64,000 bases of DNA from Ascocoryne sarcoides NRRL 50072 (lineage: Eukaryota; Ascomycota; Leotiomycetes; Helotiales; Gelatinodiscaceae). The notes beneath the pieces are model-generated. The model was given only the letters and a program-made list of their open reading frames with translations, had not been told where the DNA came from and searched no databases. The stretch spans positions 1,178,001 to 1,242,000 of the forward strand of contig KB205948.1 of assembly GCA_000328965.1 (NCBI GenBank), given 5' to 3'. Shown piece by piece: positions 47,899 to 59,144 of the stretch (position 1 is its first letter; each line of letters opens with the position of its first letter). Position numbers and translations under genes: made by a program.

Positions 47899-48328
47899 AA
47901 ACTTGGAAGAAAAAAGGCCAGAGAGGCATGGCCACTAGCTACCACAATGGACTCTAGATATCGAATAATTTGGTTCTCATATATTATATGTCAGTAGTGG
48001 CGGTCAACCAGTAGATATGCAGGATTTGAAGAAGTCATACCCGGTTCCTGATACCAGACATTCCAAAGAGGCAAGTAATCACATATCAACAACGCCGGTG
48101 CAAAGAATTCAACAAAATATACAAGACGATGTAGCAGCCCTTTGGCACGTACCCGAAAATACAAAGTTTTTCTCGCTGATTATATCGACCTTTCCCCGCA
48201 AGATACCTTGTATATTCACAGCTTTTCTTTAGACCTGGAAAGGCTGATTGAAAGAAGTAATACAAAGTTTCGCGTTAAATGATAGTTGCAAATAGAGTGA
48301 AGGTGTGGGATAGGTCCTAGGTAGTCAA

Positions 48329-48351
48329 TTCAGCGTTATTATAACGCTGAA
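48329..48351. repeat. 23-bp perfect palindrome
   Basis: Arms of 11 bp (TTCAGCGTTAT and its reverse complement) flank a single T. It lies in gene-free AT-rich DNA between the amidase relic and TRM44. Confidence 0.7.
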
Positions 48352-49090
48352 GGTATTGAATGGATAGTCGAGGTTAAGAAAGTTGATTAGCAATGTTGAT
48401 GATGAACTCCATGAAGGTGAGAGCTGATATACAGGTGCGGGCTTGTCACAAGCACTAGAGTAGATTTGATAAATAAGTTAGCTGGATAGTAACGACGGAT
48501 GTTGCGAAGGAAAGTTAGATGGGCTCAAAAATAACGTGCATCGAATTACTATAAATTTGAGATTGCCCCATTTTTAAGCTGGCGCGAAACTTGGTTTGAT
48601 TTGATCCGATCTCATTTGATCTCTTGAGTTAAGACTAGCAATCAAATTACACACTTTTAGTAGTAATCAAATTCACCTTTCATGGCCTGTAGTTGCGTTA
48701 TTTGGTAAAATAAAGACCAGAACGCGGTTAAGGCTGACGTAATCTTGACAAGTTCAAAAATCCAACAAGTAACTTGAGGTAATCCCTCCAGAAATCAAGC
48801 GATAACATGAAGGGAACATCAAGTACCGACGTTTGGTCAGTAGGACATAGAAATGAAAGAACTCTTTTTCAATCCTTCAAATAATTTTGTAACGAAGCAC
48901 ATCGCGGAAAGTTTTCGCGATATGGTAGGAACTAATCTCTGAGTTGAGCACAGATTATGTCGGGGTGACGGGGTATTAAAGTCTATAAGTTATGGTAAGT
49001 GTGAAGTGAAAGACTGGTACTGGGAATTTAGCTTTATATAATGGATTCTTTGGAGAACTCGTCTAATAACCTTCTCTCATAGCATGAACT
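48352..49090. other. AT-rich gene-free stretch upstream of TRM44 3' end
   Basis: No gene recognised. The right part is the 3' flank of TRM44. Confidence 0.45.
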
Positions 49091-50623
49091 TTAATGGCCT
49101 CTTGCTACGCTTTTCACAAGTTTCATGGCGTTATCCTCCCATCCACTAGCTCCGCCATTCACGTTGACCAATTTGCGAATATCAACATCCTCGAATGGTA
49201 GTTCTCGATACCTCCCGATTAGTGCCGTATTTCTAGTGCTGGGTATTCTCAACATCTCTCTCTCTACTTTCCATCCGGAGTCTTTCGCAAGCTTCGTAAC
49301 CCAAGCCACAAGGGAGGCGTAGGCAGATTTGGAAGCTCCTGGATCTTTTGGGGCTGGGGCTCTAAATCTTCTTCCGTTCAAGGCATGACTACAACATGGG
49401 ATCATCATGAATGGCGACTGGGACAAATTGGCAAGAATTGGTGTCCAAGGAGTCAGCTCATCAGCATGGTTGGAGATTATGAATGTACCATGTGGAAATA
49501 CGCCGTTATGTGTTCCTATTTTTGGCATCGATACGTCTATGTTTCCACTGACGCATGCAGCATTTTCCTGCCCTTCTAACATCTCGGTGCACTTGAGGGC
49601 AACTTCGATGCTGCTTTCTAACTGTGAGGTGTGGGTCTGAATAATTGAGGGAATCAAGACCAGTTCCTTCAGGCTATCCTCTGTTTTGGGGCCGTATATT
49701 GACCATGATTTACGCCTCCTGGCATCAAATCCCCAGCCAAAATATCCCTCCTCCAAGAGGAGATGGACCAGTAATCCGTTACCACAACCAATGTCAACAA
49801 AACCAGGAAATGGCTGGCCCTTGTATGTCTCCGTCCATAACTCAATTAAGAACGCAGCAATTCCAAGATCCTCAAACACATGTTTTGCGGGATCTGTGCT
49901 CTCAACCCATTTTTGGATGATGGCTCTTGCATATTTCGCCTTTAACCGCGCATATGTATTTTGTACCACGGCTTGAGAGAGAATGACATCATGTTGTACT
50001 CTTTTGACATAACCCGATGCTGATCCTTGGCCGTGTTTGTACAGGACTGCAAGTAAGTGTTGAGCTGTTCGTTCTAATTTGCTTGATCGAGGCTCAGAAG
50101 GAAAGAACGAGTAGTGTATTGATACGATTCCTTGTTGAGTATCTGGGGAGAATTCGTGGAGGAAACCAATTCCATGCACAGCTGGATGGTAGAATGGACA
50201 CTCTGAAGCAGTGGAGATGTGTGGAAGATAGACAACAAGCGAAAGGATTTCGCTGGAATCTTTCGTTTGCTCGTAGAAAAGGCAAGTTTGGTCCAGTGGC
50301 TTGTCGACAACGGCATTCCGAGGGATCATCGTCCGAACCAACACAGTTTTGAGCTCGAAGTCTATGAATTGTGTCAATCTTGGTACAATTTCTGCTTTGT
50401 GAGCCTCAACGAGTTCGGAGAAGGCAGTTTCGAGGGAGATATCTGCTCGGAAAAGGTGGTTTGAATTGATATTTGGGTTTCGTATGAGATTTAACATGAC
50501 TTCTCTGAATATCTCCGGCGGAAAAGAGCATTCGTGGTGGTAAAGTGGTGTCCATACTTCCCCTGATGTCTGTTCCAAGCTCACAAGAGAGCCAGGAGGG
50601 CTTGCTTCTGGTGCAAAAGCCAT
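49091..50623 (-). CDS. TRM44: tRNA(Ser) Um44 2'-O-methyltransferase
   Basis: Trm44 methylates the 2'-O of uridine 44 in tRNA(Ser) in the cytoplasm. The intronless frame gives 510 aa, near the usual length. Motif I for S-adenosylmethionine, FVDIGCGNGLLVHLLL, lies at about residues 275-290, followed by GWGFDARRRKSW. The family signature HADELTPWTPILA and then MIPCCSHALNGRRF follow. The start MAFAPEASPPG is the first ATG in the frame. It is divergent from RPL24, with about 500 bp between the start codons, so the two translation-related genes may share a promoter region. Confidence 0.92.
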   Translation of the reverse strand: MAFAPEASPPGSLVSLEQTSGEVWTPLYHHECSFPPEIFREVMLNLIRNPNINSNHLFRADISLETAFSELVEAHKAEIVPRLTQFIDFELKTVLVRTMIPRNAVVDKPLDQTCLFYEQTKDSSEILSLVVYLPHISTASECPFYHPAVHGIGFLHEFSPDTQQGIVSIHYSFFPSEPRSSKLERTAQHLLAVLYKHGQGSASGYVKRVQHDVILSQAVVQNTYARLKAKYARAIIQKWVESTDPAKHVFEDLGIAAFLIELWTETYKGQPFPGFVDIGCGNGLLVHLLLEEGYFGWGFDARRRKSWSIYGPKTEDSLKELVLIPSIIQTHTSQLESSIEVALKCTEMLEGQENAACVSGNIDVSMPKIGTHNGVFPHGTFIISNHADELTPWTPILANLSQSPFMMIPCCSHALNGRRFRAPAPKDPGASKSAYASLVAWVTKLAKDSGWKVEREMLRIPSTRNTALIGRYRELPFEDVDIRKLVNVNGGASGWEDNAMKLVKSVARGH

Positions 50624-51129
50624 GTGCTACTGTGGTACTTACAGATCAAATACTAGTTCAAGCTATGTATGCTTCTGTTCTAATCTGGTCTCTTCAGACA
50701 CCTGTGGCTGGAGGAAGGCGGAGTCTTCGTCGGCTTCGAAGAGGTTGACGTTGAATATAATCACGTGACTTTATATTAAGTTGCTATAGGACTTTGCACA
50801 ACTTGATTTTGCCTTCTCCTTCATATATATATACTCTGAGACTGCGACTGCATTTTTATGGCTTGCATTGATTGGAAAGGACTGGGCTTTGTCCCGTTGG
50901 ATTTCTTTCTGGTGATGATACCTCGATGAGGCTGATGTCCCTAGATTAGGGCCGTGCTGCGCTAAAAATTCTAAGCGAAGCCTTAGTTCGCACACTCAAT
51001 TGATGACAATTCTTTGATCGCGACGACTACGATTCACGACCTGCATCAACAACTTCTGCCCATCAACGACTTGGGTAGCCTCAGTATCAACAACTAATAC
51101 AGTCGGCGGAAACATACGCAGCAGCCAAT

Positions 51130-51838
51130 ATGCGTACTTACGACGATACCTTCTCCGGCGAGAAGATCTACCCTGGAAAGGTACGAATTACCCAGACACA
51201 TGCGAGATGGAGGTGGCAATGGGAAGGAATCCTGTGCGGAGGTTATCTATGGCTCCACGAATACAAGGAAATCGGGTTGATTGAGAATGGAATGCTGATG
51301 GTTAATACAGGGCAAGCTTTACGTTCGTGGTGACAGCAAGATCTTCCGCTTCCAAAATGGCAAGACCGAATCCCTCTTCCTTCAACGCAAGAACCCCCGT
51401 CGTATTGCCTGGACCGTTCTCTTCCGAAGACAACACAAGAAAGGTCTCTCTGAGGTACGATATATTTCCTAATTGGATTCTGCTAGATACAGATGAGGCG
51501 GGGATGAAGATGAGGAGCGCAGAGCAGGCTGACACATATTTTACAAACAGGAAGTTGCCAAGAAGCGATCCCGCCGCACAGTCAAGTCTCAGCGTGCCAT
51601 TGTTGGTGCCTCTCTCGATGTGATCAAGGAGCGACGAAGCCAAAGACCCGAAGCCCGATCTGCTGCCCGTTTAGCCGCCATCAAGGAAGGAAAGGAAAAG
51701 CGAGCTACTGTTGCTAGCATTAAGAAGGCTGAGAAGGCAAAGAGTGCTGCTGGTGCTGCCAAGGGGCAGACCTCCAGAGTTACGAGCAAGCAAGGAGCAA
51801 AGGGTGCGAAAGTCAAGGTCCAGGCCAATACTCGTTAA
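51130..51838 (+). CDS. RPL24: 60S ribosomal protein L24 (eL24)
   Basis: eL24 is a component of the large ribosomal subunit. Three exons, 51130-51180, 51311-51454 and 51551-51838, join in frame to 160 aa. The N-terminus MRTYDDTFSGEKIYPGKG, then LYVRGDSKIFRFQNGK and NPRRIAWTVLFRRQHKKG, is almost invariant in the family. The C-terminus is the usual Lys/Ala-rich tail. A 130-nt first intron after 17 codons is typical of fungal ribosomal protein genes. Confidence 0.96.
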
Positions 51839-52625
51839 GGGGATATGAAGTAGATCTGCTTTTTTGGTCGTTTGGTTTGTGGGAACGGTCACGCATGGAT
51901 GAGCATATGGGCTTTTGCGGGATCTTGAACGATAGCATCAATGCAGGAACGTCACAAGTCAGGCTGCTAGCTAGGGAATTTCCCGCTACGTGATTCATGG
52001 CATGCCACTGGAAGTCCCTCAACTTTCTATCAACACAACTTCATACCTCGGCAACAACCAAACACATAATCTCCTTCTAGCTGTTTCTATAATATCTTGC
52101 CATCTTGAATCGACGATTTATACTATCCCTCATTTTTCTAATATGCCGAGTGGCTTGAACAGTTAAACTGACCAAAGTGTTTGTTGGCTCGGTTTGATTT
52201 GGGGTTGAACCAGGAACAGCTATATGCTCTTTCCTACATACAAGACCTCTTCAGACTCTAAAATAGGTTCCACATAACCTTATTTGGTACCCAAGAATGC
52301 ACCCTCTTTCTTGTGTAATCTTGAGTGAAGTCATACCCTGTTTTGAATGATCTCTTTGCTTGCAAGAAGTAGAATATGAGCGAGCAGAATCCATATATTG
52401 CATGCTCTGAAGTAAGTCGACTTACACCCAGTTCTAAGCGAATTATACCTTCAAACTTTTCGATTTGCTACTGTTTACATTTCGCCCACTAAAGTAATGT
52501 CGAAGGACGTTGAGTAAAGTACTGTGAAAGAGAAGAGAAAGTCATGATAAGTATTCGCAAGGGAACCATTTTTTATATCAAATTATTCTTGTTCATTGAC
52601 TCATTTCGAAGAGTGGCCCAACGTT
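51839..52625. other. Convergent intergenic region
   Basis: The 3' flanks of RPL24 (plus) and the dioxygenase gene (minus) meet here. No gene is seen. Confidence 0.5.
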
Positions 52626-53782
52626 CTAAGGCTCACTCGGTACCTCTCCAAACCTATACTGTGCCCAACTAAAACTTCCTTCCGCCAGGGTCCAAAGCCT
52701 CTTCCCCTTATCATTCCCAGCAGCCCCAACCCCAATATGAATCGGCAACAAATGTTCAAAAGTTGGATGCGCTCCCCTTGCATCACTCCTCTTCAACAGC
52801 TGCGCCATCTTCTCATCTCTCTCCTTCCCTGGTTCACTCTCCACCGCGCTCCTCAGAGCCTCGTCAAACGTTTTCGAATAACTCATGATCTCGCCTCCAA
52901 AAGCCCTGTGCATATCCCGTAGGTTATGCACAGCCATCCCACTGCAGATGATCTGTATACCCTCATCTCTCAGTTTAGAGACCGCACGGCCTAGCGCTAT
53001 ATGCTGTTCAGGATCTTCAGTATGGAAGAGCGAGACCTGGACTACGGGGACGTTTAGCGGGTTCGTTTCTGGATCAAAGGCCACTTTGAAGGAAGCCCAG
53101 ACCCCGTGGTCCAGACCTCGACGCAGGCCTTGGGTTTTGATTCCGGCGTTGGTGAGAGAATCTATGACTTTCTGAGCAATGGCGGGGCTGCCGATATTGG
53201 GGTAGGTTTCTTTGTAGTAGTGGGAGGGGAAGCCATAGAAACTGGTTTGCTTGTTAATTAAGTTCTATGAGAAGGACTTCTGACAGGGGAAAAGGAAAGG
53301 AAAAGAGACGCACTCATAAATGAGATCTGTTTTCTCAAACGTATTGACTTCGATGACATCTCGTTCGCCTTGCCAATGAGCCGAGAAGACAACAACGGCC
53401 TTGGGCTTTACTTTTTGAGTAATTTCCCTTCCGATCTTTTGGAGTTGAGGATAAACGGGGTGGTCTTTTTCGTACATGATATTTGGCTAATCATCTTGTC
53501 AATTGCATTACTTTTTTTAACGGAGTGATTTCCCAATCATTGCAATCATAACAACCCTAGAGTAGAATAACTTACACCACCATGGCTAAGAAAATAGATG
53601 GGAGTTCTTGATGTCATTTTTGTAGAGGTCACCTGACTGGTAGATGCGGACCGAGAATAAAATCTTTGAGAGAAGCTGCGAGGTGCAGTGAGAAATTTGG
53701 ACGGAGAAAAAATGATTGCTATGACGATGACTAGGACCGTTGAAAGTAGAGTTATGAGTCTTAGGTTTGCGAAGGAATTCAT
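52626..53782 (-). CDS. Class III extradiol ring-cleavage dioxygenase, 4,5-DOPA dioxygenase-like
   Basis: This LigB-fold family cleaves catechol-type rings using a single metal ion. Minus-strand exons are 53782-53576, 53486-53314 and 53241-52626, giving 331 aa. Conserved His motifs are present: FLSHGGPN, VFSAHWQ, GLDHGVWAS and MAVHNLRD. Related fungal and plant proteins act on DOPA, but the substrate here cannot be inferred. The long start adds about 54 residues with a strong hydrophobic segment (LLSTVLVIVIAIIF) and then a basic Ser/Arg stretch, suggesting a membrane anchor or organelle targeting. The usual family start corresponds to an internal Met (MTSRTPIYFLSHGG, near 53620), so two products are possible. 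Confidence 0.85.
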
Positions 53783-54342
53783 GATGCGGACATATGAGGA
53801 AAATGGGACAAAGCTAAATACATACAGTCTGAAAGTATACCGGTACGGAAGGGGAGTTTCGGGATGTCGTTGATTGGTAAGGTCCCTTGCCGCCTTGAAT
53901 AATCATGGGTCAGCCAGTGGTCAGCATCGGATATTTTCCCGGTCAGCCTTGCAAATGGGGATTTCCCGCTTTGATTTGCAACTACAACATGAATGACTTC
54001 GGGGCTCGGACTCGGGTGTAAACACTGGGACCGAAGGCTTTCATAATGTCTCATAACCTAGAGCTTTATTGGGGCTAATATTATGATATACGAAGTCTCA
54101 GAAGAAGAATATCAGGGTATTTTATTAAGAGAGCCTTGATTTTTTAAGTCTTTTGGTGGTGGATAATAGCATTATTGATTTTGCATACCCTCTTCACTGC
54201 ATCATCATTGCGTTTGAAGTCCCCTCTGAGCTTGAATCCGGTTTATCACCCAATAGGCGAAAACAGCTAAGAGTACTGCGAGAAGGGATGTGAGGAACAA
54301 GGTGTAATTGTCAAGGAATTCCCCTGGCCCTTCTCTACCGAG
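53783..54342. other. Short intergenic region
   Basis: It lies between the dioxygenase start and the APT1 stop. No gene is seen; the dioxygenase promoter should lie here. Confidence 0.5.
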
Positions 54343-55267
54343 TTATAAGGTGGTGTCTCCTTCCAAAGGTGGTATCCTCGCGTTCAAATACGTTTCTACA
54401 TCGTCGATTTCTTCTGGACAGGCAGAATGTTCCATGCCACTATTTCAGATCAGAGCTCCTTCTCAAAACTTACGGTGTTCTTCGTAGATTTCAACATACC
54501 TGTAAAAGTTCAGATTCACCTCGAAACCCATTCCCTTGAGTACAGTTGCGGTCATCTGTCCCCACGGTGGTTTCACAAGTGGATCAGCATCTCCATGTCC
54601 CATCAAAATAGGTGTATTCTGATTTGGGTTTCCTTCGGGGATCAAGCTCTTGATCTTATTATGCATTAATAGGTAAGAGCTCAACCCAAATATACCACCC
54701 AATTTATAAGGTGCTGTGATACCAGAGAGCAGGGCCATAGCGCCACCTTGTGAGAAGCCGCCGATGACGACTCGATTTGATGGGATGCCGGCGTCGATTT
54801 CGGACTTAATCAGGCCGTGGAAGTAGTCGCGAGATTTCATGATACTAGGTTCGTCTTGCGCAGCTTGCATATCGCTGAAGCTGATCTATAAGGTGTTAGT
54901 TGGCGCAAGTATAAGATCTGGATGGGAGGATAGGAGTAATGTATAGACCGACAGTATCACGAGGCCTTACAACATCATACCAAGCTGGCATTGACATGCC
55001 GAAATTAATGGTGATTGGGATGGCAGGAGCATTTGGGAAGCTGGGATCCTGTCAGTCGAGTTCGGTTTGTCGCTGCTTGGGAGAAATTAGAGGCTCGAGT
55101 ATAACGTACATGAATTTGACCTGCTGGAACTTGGATCTTCGACGCCAATTCTCTGCCAATGAGACCCAACCTTCGCCACTGTCACCAAGGCCATGAGCCA
55201 TGATGACTGTAGCGGTATGCTTTGTTACTGCTGGGATAACCAGGGCTGTGAGGCTTGGAGGAGCCAT
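54343..55267 (-). CDS. APT1: Acyl-protein thioesterase 1
   Basis: This alpha/beta hydrolase removes palmitate and similar acyl groups from cytosolic-side proteins. Minus-strand exons are 55267-55110, 55040-54971, 54885-54500 and 54439-54343, giving 236 aa, the normal length. The catalytic triad is visible: Ser about 121 in GGFSQGGAM, Asp about 177 in GHGDADPLV and His about 208 in GMEHSACPEEIDDV. The N-terminus has the family motif MAHGLGDSGEGW. It is divergent from the IVY1-like gene, 450 bp away. Two broken relatives of the wider esterase family lie 7-10 kb to the left. Confidence 0.93.
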
Positions 55268-55717
55268 GTCAAGGTGTTAAATAGCAGTCAGAACCCACGG
55301 CGGATATACTATGGATGCTTGGTGATTATGAAGGTATTGGTAAAGCGAACGAGAGAGTCCTATGTGCACTGGATGGACCTTTCTGTGAAAGTTGAGATGA
55401 GGTTGATAGCTGGTGGAGAGGGTCCACACAGGGATTCTTATCAGTTGTTTATTTTCTATCAGGATTGAGCGTGGAAACCTACACTTCAGACTGTCATGAG
55501 ACAACCTCTAACAGCCACTTTCTCTATCACGCACCTCTAGTACAAGGTCTTGCACTTTTTCTCTTTTCTTGGTATCCAATCTTTGCCTGTAATTATTCTA
55601 GTCTCTTCTCTGTCAACTACTTTACCTGTGCTATCGACACACATTGCATCCCAATTTCGAAGATAAGCAAACTCCCCCGGAAGTACCAAAGAATATTTTG
55701 ATTTCACCACCTCGAAC

Positions 55718-57124
55718 ATGAGTACAGAAAGTCGGCCTCCGTCCCCCAGAAACCTGCCTCCTCTCCCTGGGTCCCCAACATACTCATACGCCAGCACGGC
55801 AAATCCAATACCCTCCTCCTTCAACCTTCCTCTCCCCGCACCTCCCCGACCCTCCCATGCCGTCCTCAACAAATCCGACCTCGAATCCTCACACACCGCT
55901 TATACGGACCTCTTAACCTCTGCAAAATCCTATCGTCTCGCCCTTGCCGCACTCTCCGTCTCGGCCTCTACCTTCGGCTCAGCCCTCGAAGCATGCGCGC
56001 GATTAAAAGAAGCCCGCTCCGAAACTATGATGCCCTCCGGAGGCTCCATCTCCAACTCCTTCAGCGCAAAGGGGTCCTGCACCGCCGATAGTCTCCTCGC
56101 AGCCAGTGGCGTACACCAGCTGATTGCGAATCACCAGCAGATATTGAGCGAGACGGTTTATAGGAATTTCGAGGTTCCGTTGTTACACGAGTTGGATCAG
56201 TGGCAGAGGCGGATGGAGGAGGAGGAGGAGAGTTACCTGAGGGAGGCGAAGGCAATGAGCAGGGAGATTAGGAGGATGGAGAAGGAAGGGCTGAGACTAC
56301 ATAAGCAGCGCAAGAGGGATGTGGGGGTATTTCGGGAACATTTGGTGCTTTTGACCAGCAAGCTAGACGCCTTAACAGGTCTCAGTGGAGGTCACTCAAG
56401 AGGATTACTGAGAGACTGTCAGGAGATGAGCAAAGGGATCGTGGAATGTAGTGCAGGTCTTGTACGGGCGGAAGTGGATATCTTCGAAGCGCTCGCGAGG
56501 AAAGGTTGGAACGGTGGAGGTTTGGATGAACTCCTGGAGAAAGGGAAGGATCTATTTGCGAATGAGAATGATACCGATCCCCATCCCAATCACGCTGCGA
56601 AGATTTTCAGCATATTGCCGCAGAATAGGAGCATTCTACCTATAGATTCAGGCGACGGGGCGTATAGGTCTGGGCACCACAGGAATGATAATTTTTTGGT
56701 TGATAGCAATCCGTACCAGAGTCTTGCGAGTGCGGTTACGGGGTATAGGGATACAGATGTGACGAGCATTTTCTCGGAAAGGGATACGAGTACAACAGGT
56801 ATTTTGAATAGGTCGAGAGGGGTGAGGCCGTTTAGTCCTACACCGGGTGAGAGGGTGCGAGATCCATTGGAGGATTACCCTTTTACAAAGACGGATAGTA
56901 TGGGGATTCTACCTAAAGTTGATGAGGATGGGGTTAGAGATGAGGGGGGTGAATCACCCTCTACGAGAACCATAGTACAGGTTACACAACCAACGGATGA
57001 CAATCCGACTAACATAGATGAGGGGACTGCGAAGTCAACTAGATCAGAGGAGAGGGACGGGAACGAGAGTGAAAGGAGTGAACGGCGGTGGAGTATTACT
57101 GATGATGGAGTTGTGTCTGATTAG
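55718..57124 (+). CDS. IVY1: IVY1-like I-BAR/IMD-domain protein
   Basis: Yeast Ivy1 is a phospholipid-binding I-BAR protein that interacts with Vps33 and the Rab Ypt7 at the vacuole. The single-exon frame gives 468 aa. A Pro-rich N-terminus is followed by a long helical region (about residues 47-290: TAYTDLLTSAKSYRLALAAL, then VYRNFEVPLLHELDQW and SYLREAKAMSREIRRMEKEG) that fits the fungal IMD/Ivy1 family. The C-terminal ~170 residues are charged and probably disordered. The call rests on overall pattern, not on a catalytic motif; another BAR-type protein is the alternative. Confidence 0.7.
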   Translation: MSTESRPPSPRNLPPLPGSPTYSYASTANPIPSSFNLPLPAPPRPSHAVLNKSDLESSHTAYTDLLTSAKSYRLALAALSVSASTFGSALEACARLKEARSETMMPSGGSISNSFSAKGSCTADSLLAASGVHQLIANHQQILSETVYRNFEVPLLHELDQWQRRMEEEEESYLREAKAMSREIRRMEKEGLRLHKQRKRDVGVFREHLVLLTSKLDALTGLSGGHSRGLLRDCQEMSKGIVECSAGLVRAEVDIFEALARKGWNGGGLDELLEKGKDLFANENDTDPHPNHAAKIFSILPQNRSILPIDSGDGAYRSGHHRNDNFLVDSNPYQSLASAVTGYRDTDVTSIFSERDTSTTGILNRSRGVRPFSPTPGERVRDPLEDYPFTKTDSMGILPKVDEDGVRDEGGESPSTRTIVQVTQPTDDNPTNIDEGTAKSTRSEERDGNESERSERRWSITDDGVVSD

Positions 57125-57381
57125 CGATTGTGTAAATACCCCTGTGACGTTGAGAATTGAATGGTTGGATCGTCATTGAGGCTGATCCCAAGCGTAAACC
57201 TTTTGACTATATAAGACTTGGCTATTGTGCTTTTCTTGTACGTTTTCAATTCGCTCTGCAACCACTCCGATCCTTATAACGCCATGCTCAAAACACTAAA
57301 TAGGGTATACTGCCATTTTCGTTGCCATTTAATGCATCCCCAGGATCTCTCCAGTGTCATCCATCCTTCGTTAAGGCAATC
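57125..57381. other. Short convergent intergenic region
   Basis: The 3' ends of the IVY1-like gene and NUP53 face each other across 257 bp. Confidence 0.5.
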
Positions 57382-58789
57382 TCAATCCTCTTTATCGCTC
57401 CCACAGACATCAAACCACCCGGTCATAGAATCAACCCACCATACTAATTTCCAATACAAGCTGGCTTTCGTCCAGTCAAATTCCCCGAGTTCGGTCCTTG
57501 GAACGGAGCTACCAATAATGTCCGAACTCAACCAGCCAATGATAGGGATCTTGCTCATCACTCTCTTCGAGAACGACTGCTGTGGTAGTAAGGCATCCTC
57601 TGCAGGTAATAATTTTGCACGCTTTGCAGTTGGAATTCTGCTGCACATAAGCTGCTGGCCCGATTGAGAGCTGCGTTGAGAAGGTGGAAATCCTGTGACG
57701 GTTCCTGAAGTAATGGTCTCGCTAGTACTTGCGATCGTAGCGGTGTCTAGAGTTTGAGAGGATGCAAACGAATCGGGCGAGGAAAGGGAATCAAAGCCGC
57801 CGCGGTTGATTTCTCGCATGGAGGGGGTGGTATGAGAACGTGGTAAAGCAGATGTCGGTCGTCGGCCCCGTTGTGCGTCTAAGCCAGAAGCAAACCCAAG
57901 GCTCTGGGTAATGAACATATTTCCCCGTGGGGTACTAGCCCCACCAGTTGCCGGAAATGGCTGGTCAACAGTTGGTGGTAGCCCTCGATATGGCTCGGCA
58001 TATACTTTATGTCCAAGAATCGTTTGTGGGGATGATTCGATGGCGATTTCTGCTGCTTCGGCGGACTCGAAAGTCACTTTGATCCAGTGCTCACCACCCG
58101 CAAATCGAAACGCCTTTGCCTTTTCTTCAGGTGTTAGTGGCTTTTGCCGCATAGATGTGGGATCTCGTAAGTCGGCCTTGTATCGTCTTTGTTCAATAGG
58201 TGCGTCTCTTGGATAATCTTCACAGATTCTTCCACCAATACGTTCATATTCCCTGATAGCCGCATACTGCTGAGTAGATTTAAAGCCAAGCAGAATCACC
58301 TCTGTTGGTTCCTTGTGCGCTTCCTTCTTAGGGGCTCTTGATGACGGGACAGAATTCCCATCGATTTGTGTCAGAGCACCTGAAGAGGATATATTTGGCT
58401 GTGTGATAGAAGTTGACAGTGAAGGCTTGCGCTGCGGTGATTTCGATGATTGGTTCTCAGCAGACTTTTCAGCCAGGAACTGGGAGAATATCGCATCGGC
58501 GGCAGCTAATGTTGGGTCCTCGCGCTTCGCTGCAGGTGTGCCTGTTCTCGACCTCGATCGCCGCGTCGATTTGCCAAATGATCCGGTCTCTGCCACTGCT
58601 CTGCGAACCCTCGAGACTGCTGGGTTTCCATCGCTCCTGCGAAACGGGTCAGAGAGAATGTCCGACATGGTGCAGACTGGAGGTGGTTTTTGCTTACCCC
58701 GGGAAGACCATGGCGTAGGGTCTTTGTACTCCATCCTCACCAACATACAACTCCTCGTCTGGAACATTGTGTAAGATCAAGGGTGGCAT
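57382..58789 (-). CDS. NUP53: Nucleoporin NUP53/NUP35 family
   Basis: Nup53/Nup35 is a linker nucleoporin of the inner pore ring that dimerises through an unusual RRM and touches the membrane through its C-terminus. Minus-strand exons 58789-58698 and 58636-57382 join in frame to 448 aa. The N-terminus is the fungal signature LHNVPDEELYVGEDGVQRPY. The Nup35-type RRM spans about residues 143-249 (EVILLGFKSTQQYAAIREYE, then GEHWIKVTFESAEAAEIAI). The C-terminal end (KIPIIGWL, then WWVDSMTGWFDV) is Trp-rich and likely amphipathic. It is divergent from FMP46, 355 bp away. Confidence 0.88.
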
Positions 58790-59144
58790 GGCGACTGTTG
58801 GGAATGGCGTTGGCTGGAATGTGCTGGATAGATAGATGATGATCTCAGTAGCGTAGTCAAGTCGATTCTTCGGAAGTTTACAAATTATGCGAAATCCCTC
58901 TAGCAACCAATGACTTGGCGCTGAGGCCTCTTTGGGTTTCGGATTTTGGATCTTCAGAGTGGCAGGGATCCTCAAACCCCTGGGTTCCGACCAGGGTTGC
59001 TTCCGCGAGGCGATATTCAACGTCATGTCTTACTACAAATGAAAGAGCCGCATCCAAGCTCAAGCTTCGGTCAACGACAGCTCATTCACTGGCAAACATA
59101 TCAATACCATCAACATCGTCAATTGAACTACGCCAAACATCAAG

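Noticed and set aside
47726..48232. Plus-strand ORFs opposite and beside the esterase/amidase relics
   Set aside because: The first is a shadow of the relic; the second (48017-48232) has no recognisable domain.
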